A stretch of DNA of 64,000 bases from Enterobacter asburiae (GTDB lineage: Bacteria; Pseudomonadota; Gammaproteobacteria; Enterobacterales; Enterobacteriaceae), in assembly GCF_024599655.1 (NCBI RefSeq), contig NZ_CP102247.1, forward strand, positions 1,798,001-1,862,000, given 5' to 3'. Below the pieces are notes generated by a model. It did not search any database, had not been told where the DNA came from, and saw only the letters and a program-made list of their open reading frames with translations. Shown here one piece after another: positions 15,913 to 24,104 of the stretch (position 1 is its first letter; each line of letters starts with the position of its first letter). The position numbers were made by a program, and so were the translations under genes.

Positions 15913-18068
15913 AAAATGTTCTGGTATTGCCGGGAGACGGTATTGGTCAGGAAGTGTGCGACGCCGCGTTACCCGTCATCGGTGCGCTGGATCTTCCCAT
16001 CCACCTGACCTTTGGGGAAATAGGCTGGTCCTGCTGGGAACGTGAGGGTAATCCTGTGCCAGCCCGTACCTGGGATCAGATTGCGGAGGCTGATGCGGTG
16101 CTGCTGGGGGCCATCACCAGCAAGGGAAAATTGCAGGCTCAGCAGGCGCTACCTTTAGCGCTCCGGCAGAAAGGCATTGAGTACGTCTCACCGGTGATTC
16201 AACTCCGGCAGAGGCTTGGGCTCTTTGCCAACATCCGTCCGGTGAAATATGTAACAGGGGAGCGACGTCCTTTCCGCTGCTGTGTGATCCGGGAAAATAC
16301 CGAGGGGCTGTACGCCGGAATGGATTTTAAAGGTGTCGGCGCGAACGTGGCCAGCTGGCTTAAGCACCCGAACCTCGAAAAATATGGCCCGGACGAGGCG
16401 GCATGGTCAGTCCGCCTGCAAACGCGCTATGGCCTGGAGCGCCTGTTTCAGACGGCCTTCGACTATGCCCGCAAAAACCACTTTTCGCGCGTCACGTTTG
16501 CCGATAAACCCAACGTCATGCGCGAAAGCGGCCATTTCGCGGCAACCATATTTCATGAAGTGGCCGCGCGTTTTCCTGACATTCGGGCAGATATTCATAA
16601 CGTTGATGCGATTGCCCTCTGGCTGGTACGCAAGCCTCACGAGTTTGGCGTGATTGTCGCAGAAAATATGTTTGGCGATATCCTGTCGGATCTGGCTGCC
16701 GGCGTGATGGGGGGACTTGGCCTGGCACCCAGCGCCAATATTGGCAGTGAGGTAGCCTATTTTGAACCCGTACACGGCAGCGCGCCGGGGATGGCGGGGC
16801 AGGGAAAAGCCAATCCGTGTGCGATGTTCTACACGATTGCGCTCATGCTGGAGTACCTGGGCTTTGAGGCGCAGGCGGAAAAACTGCAGCAGGCTGTCGA
16901 TCGCGTTGTTCGTGACGGGAAGGTGGCCACCTACGATTTAGGCGGCTCGGCGACAACGCAGGAGATGGCAAAGGCAATAATCGACGCCCTGGTTCAGCCA
17001 GCCATCGCGAAAACGGCCAGCGTGATCGCGATTGGTGATGAGCTCCTTTCCGGACAATGCCTTAATACGAACCAGCAGACTATCAGTCAATGCCTTGAAA
17101 AGGCGCATTATCAGGTCAGATTTCAGGCGACCTGTGCAGACAATATCCCGCAGATAAGCTCGGTAGTGACGGGGCGTATCGGGCAGGACGATCTCATTGT
17201 GGTATGCGGCGGACTTGGCCCAACCTCTGACGATAAAACCCGCGAGGCGATTGCTCAGGTCCTGAATAAACCGCTGGTACACGACGAAGAGACGTGGAAA
17301 ACCATTGAACGCCGTCTCGTGACGTTCGGGGTGAAGAACGATCCTTCGAATCGTCTTCAGGCGCGTTTCCCCGAAGGCGCTTCCATTCTGGATAACGCTT
17401 CCGGCACCGCACCAGGGTTCAGCGCATGCGTGGCGGGCAGCCAGCTGGTGGTTCTGCCTGGGCCGCCCTCCCAGGCGTTACCGATGCTGGAAGAGACGCT
17501 GGCAAACAGCGTGGAAACCGGGCCTGAAAGGAAAAAGCACAGCTGGACCCTGCTCGGCATCAGCGAGAGCGAGGTTGGTTCTATCGTCAGTGCGCTGGTT
17601 ACCTCCACGGACTGGGACAGCCATTTCTTATGGAAAAGCCCTTACGTCATCGTCCAGATTGTGACGCCTGAACATCGGCCTCTGCCGCTTTCGGTGAGGC
17701 AAAGTCTGGACAGCGCGCTGCGTCCATATCTTGTGAGTAAACGGAATAAAACGGCGGGAGAAATACTGCAGGAGGCGTGCAGTATTCGCTGGCATACGTC
17801 AGATGCAGACCTCCCGGCTTACCTGCCCGCAGGATCCCAGCACCGAAAAGGAGAGCCAGCGGTCAGGATGGATGTGACGGTTAGCCCCTCGCTCCACGAG
17901 CTTCCGATCGGCGAAGCCCATCTGGGGCAAATGACAATATCGGTTCGTCACCAGAATGGTCAGGCGCATCAGATGACGTTTCCGATGAACAGAATACTGC
18001 TTGCGCAAACCCTGCCGGAATATGCCGCCTGGTGCGCCTTAAAAACCCTGACAACACAACATGGATAA
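15909..18068 (+). CDS. isopropylmalate/tartrate-type dehydrogenase fused to a CinA-like domain
   Basis: A 719-residue fusion. Residues 1 to about 360 form a complete beta-decarboxylating dehydrogenase: LPGDGIGQEV, RENTEGLYAGMD, the Lys region FADKPNVMRESG, NVDAIALWLV, the Asp-rich NMFGDILSDLAAGVMGG, and HGSAPGMAGQGKANP. They should oxidise a 2-hydroxy acid with NAD(P)+ and possibly decarboxylate it. From about 365 the sequence becomes CinA-like (SVIAIGDELLSGQCLNTN, VVCGGLGPTSDDKTREAIA, GTAPGF, LPGPPSQALPMLEE), the MoaB/CinA fold that in CinA acts on ADP-ribose. The last 110 residues look like a decayed CinA C-terminal domain lacking the ESCTGG motif. The start at 15909 overlaps the previous stop. 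I know of no standard fusion of this kind. Confidence 0.8.
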   Translation: MKNVLVLPGDGIGQEVCDAALPVIGALDLPIHLTFGEIGWSCWEREGNPVPARTWDQIAEADAVLLGAITSKGKLQAQQALPLALRQKGIEYVSPVIQLRQRLGLFANIRPVKYVTGERRPFRCCVIRENTEGLYAGMDFKGVGANVASWLKHPNLEKYGPDEAAWSVRLQTRYGLERLFQTAFDYARKNHFSRVTFADKPNVMRESGHFAATIFHEVAARFPDIRADIHNVDAIALWLVRKPHEFGVIVAENMFGDILSDLAAGVMGGLGLAPSANIGSEVAYFEPVHGSAPGMAGQGKANPCAMFYTIALMLEYLGFEAQAEKLQQAVDRVVRDGKVATYDLGGSATTQEMAKAIIDALVQPAIAKTASVIAIGDELLSGQCLNTNQQTISQCLEKAHYQVRFQATCADNIPQISSVVTGRIGQDDLIVVCGGLGPTSDDKTREAIAQVLNKPLVHDEETWKTIERRLVTFGVKNDPSNRLQARFPEGASILDNASGTAPGFSACVAGSQLVVLPGPPSQALPMLEETLANSVETGPERKKHSWTLLGISESEVGSIVSALVTSTDWDSHFLWKSPYVIVQIVTPEHRPLPLSVRQSLDSALRPYLVSKRNKTAGEILQEACSIRWHTSDADLPAYLPAGSQHRKGEPAVRMDVTVSPSLHELPIGEAHLGQMTISVRHQNGQAHQMTFPMNRILLAQTLPEYAAWCALKTLTTQHG

Positions 18069-18744
18069 TTCGACAATGACGACTCACCCGACGCTTCAGT
18101 CGCGCCTGCTGGCGCTGGATACGGCAGCCATTTCGGATGCGCTGGACAGTTTATACATTGCGGGTGGCCTTGCGGGCATTAAGCTGCAGGCCGGGGGCGG
18201 AAAGCTGGCAGGGCCTGCCTGGACCGTCAAGTATGAAGCCTGCGTGGTGGAGAAAAACCAGTTTATGAATGCGGGGAACTATATCGATCAGGTTCCGGCT
18301 GGCGCGGTCATCGTTGTGGACAATGGTGGCCGTACGGACTGCACCAGCTGGGGCAATATTCTGACCACCAAAGCCGTGCTTAAAGGCATCGCCGGTTCCG
18401 TCATCTACGGCTCAGCCAGGGACATTGCAGACATTCGTCAGATGAATTACCCGCTGTTCGCCAGCAATATCTATATGGTTTCCGGCAAGAACCGTGCGCG
18501 GGTCAGCGCGGTACAGTGTGCGCTGCAGATTGAAGGGGTAACGGTCTGCCCCGGCGACTGGATTTTCGGCGATGAGAATGGCGTTCTGGCGATCCCCGCT
18601 GAGCAGTTGGAGGAGGTGATCCGTCGGGCTGAAAATGTTGAAAAGACGGAGCGTGAAATCATTAATGCTGTTCGTGAAGGCACCTCGCTCGACGAAGCCC
18701 GACAAACGCTTGGCTACCATGTGCCCTGGGAAGCAAAAGCATGA
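18061..18744 (+). CDS. RraA-like aldolase / oxaloacetate decarboxylase (HMG/CHA aldolase family)
   Basis: A 227-residue protein of the RraA superfamily. It has TAAISDALDSL near the N-terminus, VVDNGGRTDCTSWGNILTT, and the active-site segment VIYGSARDIADI, in which the Arg-Asp pair of class II pyruvate aldolases is kept. Members cleave 4-hydroxy-4-methyl-2-oxoglutarate-type acids or decarboxylate oxaloacetate. RraA proper, the RNase E inhibitor, is shorter and lacks catalysis. A second start, MTTHP, lies five codons in. It overlaps the end of the fusion gene by eight bases and the next start by four, so it belongs to the same transcript. Confidence 0.82.
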   Translation: MDNSTMTTHPTLQSRLLALDTAAISDALDSLYIAGGLAGIKLQAGGGKLAGPAWTVKYEACVVEKNQFMNAGNYIDQVPAGAVIVVDNGGRTDCTSWGNILTTKAVLKGIAGSVIYGSARDIADIRQMNYPLFASNIYMVSGKNRARVSAVQCALQIEGVTVCPGDWIFGDENGVLAIPAEQLEEVIRRAENVEKTEREIINAVREGTSLDEARQTLGYHVPWEAKA

Positions 18745-19634
18745 CGCGCCCGTTTTATAACTACTGGGCGTCCCGCCTGCGCTTTCTGGACGTGCACTAT
18801 CACGCGCGCCCGGACAGCTATCAGCGGCGTTACTCCGCAATGGAGGCCGGGGAACGTTACGCGCAGCTTCAGGGGGGCGTGGTGCTTAAGAACCACCTGG
18901 GGAGCGTCAGCGCGCTGGCATCGGCAATGCAGGAGAGGGGGCTGCCCGTCTTTGGCTCAGTTGTACTGAATGCCGCCGCCGGGGGAATAAACCTTAACGT
19001 TGTCCGCCAGGCGCTGAGTCAGTATCAGTTTGACGGCGCGCCCAGGCTGCTTGTGCACTTGCCAACCGTGGTTCCAACGGCGCATAAAAGCGGGTTATCC
19101 CGGACGTTCAGTAACGAGTATGCCCGGCATTTCGCCGGGCAGCCGCTCTCGATTGCTGACGATGGGGGTGAATTACGTTCTGGCGTAAAAACGCTCATTC
19201 ATTTTGCCAGGCATCATGACATTGTGCTCTCCTCAGGACATGCGACGAAAGACCAAACGCTGCGTCTGATTGAGGCCGTTGAGCGAGTGGGTGGATGCAG
19301 GCTGATGCTGAACCAGCCGGCGAATCCGATGACGGGATTTACCGCCCGTGAACTGCGCGCGCTCGGCGAACACGAGTGGCTCTTTGTTGAGCAGTGCGCC
19401 CTGACGGTCTATTTAGGCTATCAGCCCCTCGACGATCTCTATGAGGTGCTGACGGGAGTCCATAACCTGGTTTACAGCTCGGATCTGGGCCAGCCGGGCC
19501 AGCCCGACATCGGCGAGTGGCTGGAGGATAGCCACCGCTGGTTCAGAGAGGCCGGACTGGATGCGGCGCGCATCGATGAGATCGCGCTGCTGAACCCGCT
19601 CAGGATGTTGGCGCCGGGGCCGTTGCAAGGTTAA
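18741..19634 (+). CDS. DUF6282-like metal-dependent hydrolase (amidohydrolase-type TIM barrel)
   Basis: A 297-residue protein that appears to be a DUF6282-type amidohydrolase relative. The N-terminal metal motif FLDVHYHARPD gives His-x-His, LKNHLGSV holds a second His, a Ser/His/Ala stretch VLSSGHATKDQ lies mid-barrel, and NLVYSSDLGQ supplies a late Asp where amidohydrolases keep their final metal ligand. Function is unknown; the family is suspected of hydrolysing or lactonising small acids. It is the last gene of the operon; its end overlaps by 35 bases the 3' end of the convergent LysR gene. Confidence 0.6.
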   Translation: MTRPFYNYWASRLRFLDVHYHARPDSYQRRYSAMEAGERYAQLQGGVVLKNHLGSVSALASAMQERGLPVFGSVVLNAAAGGINLNVVRQALSQYQFDGAPRLLVHLPTVVPTAHKSGLSRTFSNEYARHFAGQPLSIADDGGELRSGVKTLIHFARHHDIVLSSGHATKDQTLRLIEAVERVGGCRLMLNQPANPMTGFTARELRALGEHEWLFVEQCALTVYLGYQPLDDLYEVLTGVHNLVYSSDLGQPGQPDIGEWLEDSHRWFREAGLDAARIDEIALLNPLRMLAPGPLQG

Positions 19635-20493
19635 GCGTGCGGAGGAAATCAATAAATGCCTGTTCCTTGGGCGAGGGATGAGGATTGATATGCACCACAT
19701 ACATGGGAAGAGGGGCAGGCATATAGGCATCAAGGGCGGTGATGATTTCTCCTGACTCCATTCCCGCTCTCACGGTGAATTCCGGCAGGTAACAGATCCC
19801 TAACCCGTGATGCACCATATTGCACAGGTCGAGGCTGTTGCTCACTCTGGAGACGTAATGAGGGCGGATTTCAACCAGCTCATCGTCAATAACAAATTTC
19901 CAGCTGCGGCGGTGGTTATCAAAATGCAGAAGGCAGGTATGCTGGCGCAGCTCGTCAGGATGTTGCGGAATACCGTGCTGCTGCGCGTAGGAGCGTGAAA
20001 GACAGGTATATTTTCGCCAGTAGCCAATCAGCGTGTAATAAAGGTTGCTGTCGGGGAGTGGCCCGCACTGAAGCGCCAGATCGAAGCCGTGGCTGAACAG
20101 CTCCATGCAGTGATTGCCGGTCACGATGTCCAGCCTCAGATTGGGATAGCGCTCCAGGAAGGCACCAAGGTGCGGAATAACGTGCTGGTTGCTGATTGAA
20201 TGGGGTATACCCACTTTGAGATTGCCGCCAATTTCGTTACTGAGGCTTTTGACATCCCTGAGGCAGGACTCATATTCATCAATAATGAGCAGGCAGCGCT
20301 GGTAAAATTGCTCTCCGGCCGTCGTCAGTGAAATGCGGCGCGAATTGCGTTTAATCAGTTGCGCATTCACCTCGCTTTCCAGCTTTTCAATTCTGCGGCT
20401 GATCATGGCCGGGGAGAGTTTCATGGCCATCGCGGCGGCGCGGAACCCCTGACACTCTACGACCATTCTGAAGGCTTTCATATTTTCCAGCAT
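19600..20493 (-). CDS. LysR-family transcriptional regulator, convergent to the 13-19.6 kb operon
   Basis: A 297-residue LysR protein: winged helix-turn-helix at residues 1-60 (FRMVVECQGFRAAAMAMKLSPAMISRRIEKLE) and a periplasmic-binding-like effector domain, closest to the LrhA/DsdC-independent 'type with CLLHFDNHRRSW' seen in many CrgA-like regulators. An AGGAGGACA site precedes the ATG. Its 3' end overlaps that of the DUF6282-like gene. It is probably the local regulator of the operon, acting at a promoter about 7 kb away; the alternative is ldtA, from which it is divergent. Confidence 0.85.
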   Translation of the reverse strand: MLENMKAFRMVVECQGFRAAAMAMKLSPAMISRRIEKLESEVNAQLIKRNSRRISLTTAGEQFYQRCLLIIDEYESCLRDVKSLSNEIGGNLKVGIPHSISNQHVIPHLGAFLERYPNLRLDIVTGNHCMELFSHGFDLALQCGPLPDSNLYYTLIGYWRKYTCLSRSYAQQHGIPQHPDELRQHTCLLHFDNHRRSWKFVIDDELVEIRPHYVSRVSNSLDLCNMVHHGLGICYLPEFTVRAGMESGEIITALDAYMPAPLPMYVVHINPHPSPKEQAFIDFLRTLNLATAPAPTS

Positions 20494-20659
20494 TGTGTCC
20501 TCCTGACGCTGGTCTGGTATCGCTATTCTCGCATTATTTCATCAGCATGTTGTGCTGGTTTTTATTGCAAACCGTTATCGCAGCGTGACTATTCTGACAA
20601 ATTTCGCAGCGGGCAGTTATAGTTAGCCTGTGACTATCAGGTTTAAGATCAGGGAAACT

Positions 20660-21556
20660 ATGATTCGCTTATTCTCGCTCGCGTTAATGCTTGCTGCCAT
20701 AACTCCCGGTGCGCTGGCCGTTACGTACCCACTTCCCCCTGAAGGCAGTCGTCTTGTTGGCGCTCCCGTTACGGTTGTTGTCCCCCAGGAGAATACCCGG
20801 CCGCTGGAGTATTTTGCGGCGCAGTACGGGCAGGGGCTGAGCAACATGCTGGAAGCAAACCCGGGCGTGGATCCTTTTTTGCCAAAAGCCGGAACGACCT
20901 TAACCATCCCTCAGCAGCTGATTTTGCCTGACACCGTCCGCGAGGGCATTATCGTGAATGCGGCAGAAATGCGCCTCTACTACTACCCGCCGGGTGGCAA
21001 TACCGTTGAAGTGCTGCCCATCGGCATCGGTCAGGCCGGGCGTGAAACCCCGCGTAACTGGGTGACGGCCGTTGAGCGTAAGCAGGAGGGGCCAACCTGG
21101 TCTCCGACGCCAAATACGCGGCGTGCCTATGCTGCAGAAGGGAAAACGCTTCCGGCATTCGTGCCCGCCGGGCCGGATAACCCGATGGGGCTCTATGCGA
21201 TTTATATCGGCAGGCTCTATGCCATTCACGGCACAAACTCGAATTTCGGCATCGGGCTGCGGGTGAGCCAGGGCTGTATTCGTCTGCGAAATAACGACAT
21301 CAAATACCTTTTCGATAACGTTCCCGTGGGAACCCGCGTGCAGCTTATCGATCGACCCGTAAAGGTGACAACTGAGCCGGACGGAAGCCGCTGGGTGGAG
21401 GTTCATGAGCCATTATCACGTAACCGCGCGGAATTTGAGTCAACCCGGAAAGTGCCTCTGCCTATTTCAGCCGCGCAGCGAACGCAGCTGATAAACGAGG
21501 GCGCGGGCGCTGAACTGGAGCGGCGATCGGGGATGCCGGTTAAGATCGGCATGTGA
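20660..21556 (+). CDS. ldtA: L,D-transpeptidase (Braun lipoprotein-peptidoglycan attachment), ErfK type
   Basis: A 298-residue periplasmic enzyme matching remembered E. coli LdtA/ErfK over nearly its whole length (VTYPLPPEGSRLVG, GQGLSNMLEANPG). The signal peptide is MIRLFSLALMLAAITPGALA. A LysM-like segment precedes the YkuD catalytic domain, whose signature reads IHGTNSNFGIGLRVSQGCIRL with the catalytic Cys. It joins Lpp to diaminopimelate in peptidoglycan. The ATG at 20660 is preferred over 20630: it has AGGGA five bases away and begins the signal peptide. A REP palindrome follows. Confidence 0.93.
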   Translation: MIRLFSLALMLAAITPGALAVTYPLPPEGSRLVGAPVTVVVPQENTRPLEYFAAQYGQGLSNMLEANPGVDPFLPKAGTTLTIPQQLILPDTVREGIIVNAAEMRLYYYPPGGNTVEVLPIGIGQAGRETPRNWVTAVERKQEGPTWSPTPNTRRAYAAEGKTLPAFVPAGPDNPMGLYAIYIGRLYAIHGTNSNFGIGLRVSQGCIRLRNNDIKYLFDNVPVGTRVQLIDRPVKVTTEPDGSRWVEVHEPLSRNRAEFESTRKVPLPISAAQRTQLINEGAGAELERRSGMPVKIGM

Positions 21557-21568
21557 GGTGATTTTCGC

Positions 21569-21642
21569 CGGGTGGCGGCTGCGCCTTACCCGGCCTACGA
21601 TTCGAGGTTTTTGTAGGTCGGGTAAGGCGCAGCCGCCACCCG
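21569..21642. repeat. REP/BIME-type palindrome
   Basis: Two 30-base arms (21569-21598 and 21613-21642), near-perfect inverted complements built round GGGTGGCGGCTGCGCCTTAC, lie 12 bases past the ldtA stop. This is the form of intergenic REP elements in enterobacteria and may also stop transcription or protect the 3' end. Confidence 0.85.
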
Positions 21643-21667
21643 ACAATTTTACCAGATGCCGAAAAGC

Positions 21668-21696
21668 AAAAAGCCTGCTTTAAAAGCAGGCTTTTT
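21668..21696 (-). terminator. terminator of the first tRNA-Asn gene
   Basis: A 14-base AAAAAGCCTGCTTT stem with its complement lies just after the 3' end of the leftward tRNA and leaves a T-run on that strand. Near-identical copies occur at 43044-43072 and 39128-39161. Confidence 0.9.
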
Positions 21697-21701
21697 AAAT
21701 T

Positions 21702-21777
21702 TGGCTCCTCTGACTGGACTCGAACCAGTGACATACGGATTAACAGTCCGCCGTTCTACCGACTGAACTACAGAGGA
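21702..21777 (-). tRNA. tRNA-Asn (anticodon GTT)
   Basis: A 76-base cloverleaf with encoded CCA. Read leftwards it begins TCCTCTGTAGTTCAGTCGG, has the anticodon loop CTGTTAATC (GTT), a TTCGAGTCC T-arm, and closes with AGAGGAGCCA. It is identical in sequence to the copy at 43078-43153. Asn tRNA genes of this region are common island integration sites. Confidence 0.97.
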
Positions 21778-22097
21778 ATCGTGTGAATGGGGCGCATATT
21801 ATCGACCTGCGTTCGCCTTGTCAAAGGGTGGATCAACGCCTTTTGATCGTTTGCTGACAAAATCGGCAAAGTGATGTTTTTGGCAGCGGAATGCACCGTC
21901 ATGGTGCGGGTATACCCCTAATGGGGCAGATCATAAACTGCTGTTTCGGTAATAAAACCCCCCTCCATGATTAGGTTTCCTTATTTTCAGGCGCTTAGCG
22001 AACAATTTAGACCGCCTGGTAAAAGTGGCATTCATATTGCAAAACCTGTTCAACAACGACAGCCGGTTCCGGCACAGCATTTCGAACAGGGGGCAAA
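21778..22097 (+). promoter_or_regulatory. nac control region
   Basis: This 320-base gap holds the tRNA-Asn promoter (leftward) and the nac control region (rightward). At 21892-21908 there is TGCACC-N5-GGTGC, an almost perfect NtrC site. At 22026-22040 TGGCAT-N5-TTGC fits the sigma-54 -24/-12 consensus. The site lies about 120 bases upstream of the promoter, as for an enhancer. This is the expected nitrogen-starvation control of nac by NtrC and RpoN. Confidence 0.85.
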
Positions 22098-23015
22098 ATG
22101 AACTTAAGACGACTGAAATACTTCGTAAAAATCGTCGATATCGGCAGCCTGACTCAAGCGGCAGAAGTGCTGCATATCGCGCAGCCCGCGCTGAGCCAGC
22201 AGGTGGCTACTCTGGAAGGCGAGATGGATCAGCAGCTGTTGATCCGCACCAAACGCGGCGTCACACCAACGGAAGCAGGCAAAATCCTTTATACCCATGC
22301 GCGCACCATCCTTCGCCAGTGTGAACAGGCGCAGCTGGCGGTGAATAACGTGGGGCAGACCCTGAGCGGGCACGTGTCTATCGGCCTGGCGCCCGGAACG
22401 GCCGCGTCCTCTATTACCATGCCGCTGCTGCAGGCCGTTCGCGCCGAGCTGCCTGAAGTGCTGGTCTACCTGCACGAAAACAGCGGTTCCGTCCTGAATG
22501 ACAAACTGCTCAATGGCCAGCTGGACATGGCGGTCCTTTACGATCGCTCCCCGGTTGCCGGTATCACCAGCCAGCCGCTGCTGAAAGAAGATCTCTACCT
22601 CGTGGGGACTCGGGACTGTCCGGGCCAGAGCGTAGACCTTACCGCCGTGGCAGAGATGAACCTCTATCTGCCGCGCGACTATAGCGCCGTGCGCGTGCGC
22701 GTGGACGAAGCGTTCTCCCTGCGCCGCCTGACGGCCAAAATCATCGGTGAAATTGACTCAATCTCCACGCTCACCGCGGCCATTGCCAGCGGAATGGGCG
22801 TGACGGTTCTGCCGGAGTCCGCAGCACGCTCGCTGTGCAGCGCGGCAAACGGCTGGATGGCGCGGATCACCACGCCTTCGATGAGTCTGCCGCTGTCGCT
22901 GAACATGTCTGCGCGCGGTTCGCTGTCGCCTCAGGCACAGGCGGTAAAAGAGATTTTGATGTCGCTGGTCAGCAAGCCGTCGCTTGAGAACCGTGAACTC
23001 CAGCTCGTGAGCTGA
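22098..23015 (+). CDS. nac: nitrogen assimilation control LysR regulator Nac
   Basis: A 305-residue LysR protein very close to Klebsiella Nac (MNLRRLKYFVKIVDIGSLTQAAE, then LHIAQPALSQQVATLEGE). Nac works without a co-inducer and links RpoN-dependent nitrogen signalling to sigma-70 promoters, activating histidine, proline and urea use and repressing gdhA. The helix-turn-helix is at residues 18-37. The ATG has a GGGGGC site. Upstream are an NtrC site and a sigma-54 promoter; cbl follows in the same direction after 96 bases. Confidence 0.95.
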   Translation: MNLRRLKYFVKIVDIGSLTQAAEVLHIAQPALSQQVATLEGEMDQQLLIRTKRGVTPTEAGKILYTHARTILRQCEQAQLAVNNVGQTLSGHVSIGLAPGTAASSITMPLLQAVRAELPEVLVYLHENSGSVLNDKLLNGQLDMAVLYDRSPVAGITSQPLLKEDLYLVGTRDCPGQSVDLTAVAEMNLYLPRDYSAVRVRVDEAFSLRRLTAKIIGEIDSISTLTAAIASGMGVTVLPESAARSLCSAANGWMARITTPSMSLPLSLNMSARGSLSPQAQAVKEILMSLVSKPSLENRELQLVS

Positions 23016-23111
23016 TATTCCATAAAAGCATAAGATGCTGGTTTTTATTATTTGTTCTGCAGCTCGGCTGACTCTAACAATAGAGCTATGTCAGATGCGC
23101 CGGAGTGAATC

Positions 23112-24062
23112 GTGAATTTCCAGCAACTTAAAATTATCCGTGAGGCGGCCAGGCGGGACTACAACCTGACCGAGGTCGCCAATATGCTTTATACCTCTCA
23201 GTCCGGCGTCAGCCGCCATATCCGCGAGCTGGAAGAGGAACTGGGTATAGAGATCTTTATCCGTCGCGGCAAGCGGCTGCTCGGCATGACGGAGCCGGGT
23301 AAGGCTTTGCTCATCATCGCAGAGCGGATCCTCAACGAGGCCAGCAACGTTCGTCGTCTGGCGGATCTCTTCACCAATGACGCCTCGGGCGTACTCACCA
23401 TCGCCACCACCCACACCCAGGCGCGCTACAGCCTGCCGCCGGTGATAAAAGCCTTCCGCGAACTTTTCCCTGACGTCCGTCTGGAGCTCATCCAGGGCAC
23501 GCCGCAGGAAATTGAAGTGCTGCTGCAAAACGGTGGGGCGGATATCGGCATTGCCAGCGAGCGCCTGAGCAACGACCCGCTGCTGGTGGCGTTCCCCTGG
23601 TTTCGCTGGTACCACAGCTTATTGCTCCCGGTCGATCATCCGCTGAATCAGGTCTCTCCCCTGACGCTGGAAGACGTTGCGAAATGGCCGCTGATCACAT
23701 ACCGCCAGGGGATCACCGGACGTTCGCGCATTGATGAAGCCTTCAACCGCAAAGGGCTAACGCCGGACGTGGTGCTGAGCGCGCAGGATTCTGATGTGAT
23801 CAAAACCTACGTTGAGCTGGGCCTGGGCATTGGTCTGGTTGCGGAACAGTCCAGCGGAGAACGCGAGGACGGGAATTTGGTGCGTCTTGATACGCGACAT
23901 CTGTTTGACGCCAATACCGTATGGCTTGGCCTGAAGCGCGGGCAACTGCAGCGCAACTATGTGTGGCGCTTTATCGAGCTCTGCAACGCCGGGCTGTCGG
24001 TGGATGAGATTAAACGCCAGGTGATGGAGCCGGAAGAAGTGGCGATTGATTATCAGATTTAG
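23112..24062 (+). CDS. cbl: CysB-like LysR regulator Cbl
   Basis: A 316-residue LysR regulator of the CysB/Cbl branch (MNFQQLKIIREAARRDYNLTEVA; YTSQSGVSRHIRELEEELG). Cbl activates sulfonate and aliphatic sulfur use (ssu, tau) under sulfate starvation, with adenosine phosphosulfate as anti-inducer. The nac-cbl order is the same as in E. coli and Klebsiella. A REP-type palindrome follows the stop. Confidence 0.93.
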   Translation: MNFQQLKIIREAARRDYNLTEVANMLYTSQSGVSRHIRELEEELGIEIFIRRGKRLLGMTEPGKALLIIAERILNEASNVRRLADLFTNDASGVLTIATTHTQARYSLPPVIKAFRELFPDVRLELIQGTPQEIEVLLQNGGADIGIASERLSNDPLLVAFPWFRWYHSLLLPVDHPLNQVSPLTLEDVAKWPLITYRQGITGRSRIDEAFNRKGLTPDVVLSAQDSDVIKTYVELGLGIGLVAEQSSGEREDGNLVRLDTRHLFDANTVWLGLKRGQLQRNYVWRFIELCNAGLSVDEIKRQVMEPEEVAIDYQI

Positions 24063-24072
24063 CTGCTGGCCT

Positions 24073-24097
24073 GCCCGGTAGCGCTGCGCTACCGGGC
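24073..24097. repeat. REP-type hairpin after cbl
   Basis: Perfect 10-base stem GCCCGGTAGC / GCTACCGGGC with a five-base loop, between the convergent ends of cbl and the GST gene. No T-run follows, so it is closer to a REP element than to an intrinsic terminator. Confidence 0.75.
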
Positions 24098-24104
24098 TCA
24101 TCGC

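Noticed and set aside
24073..24097. Hairpin after cbl as an intrinsic terminator
   Set aside because: No T-run on either strand; it fits a REP element better.
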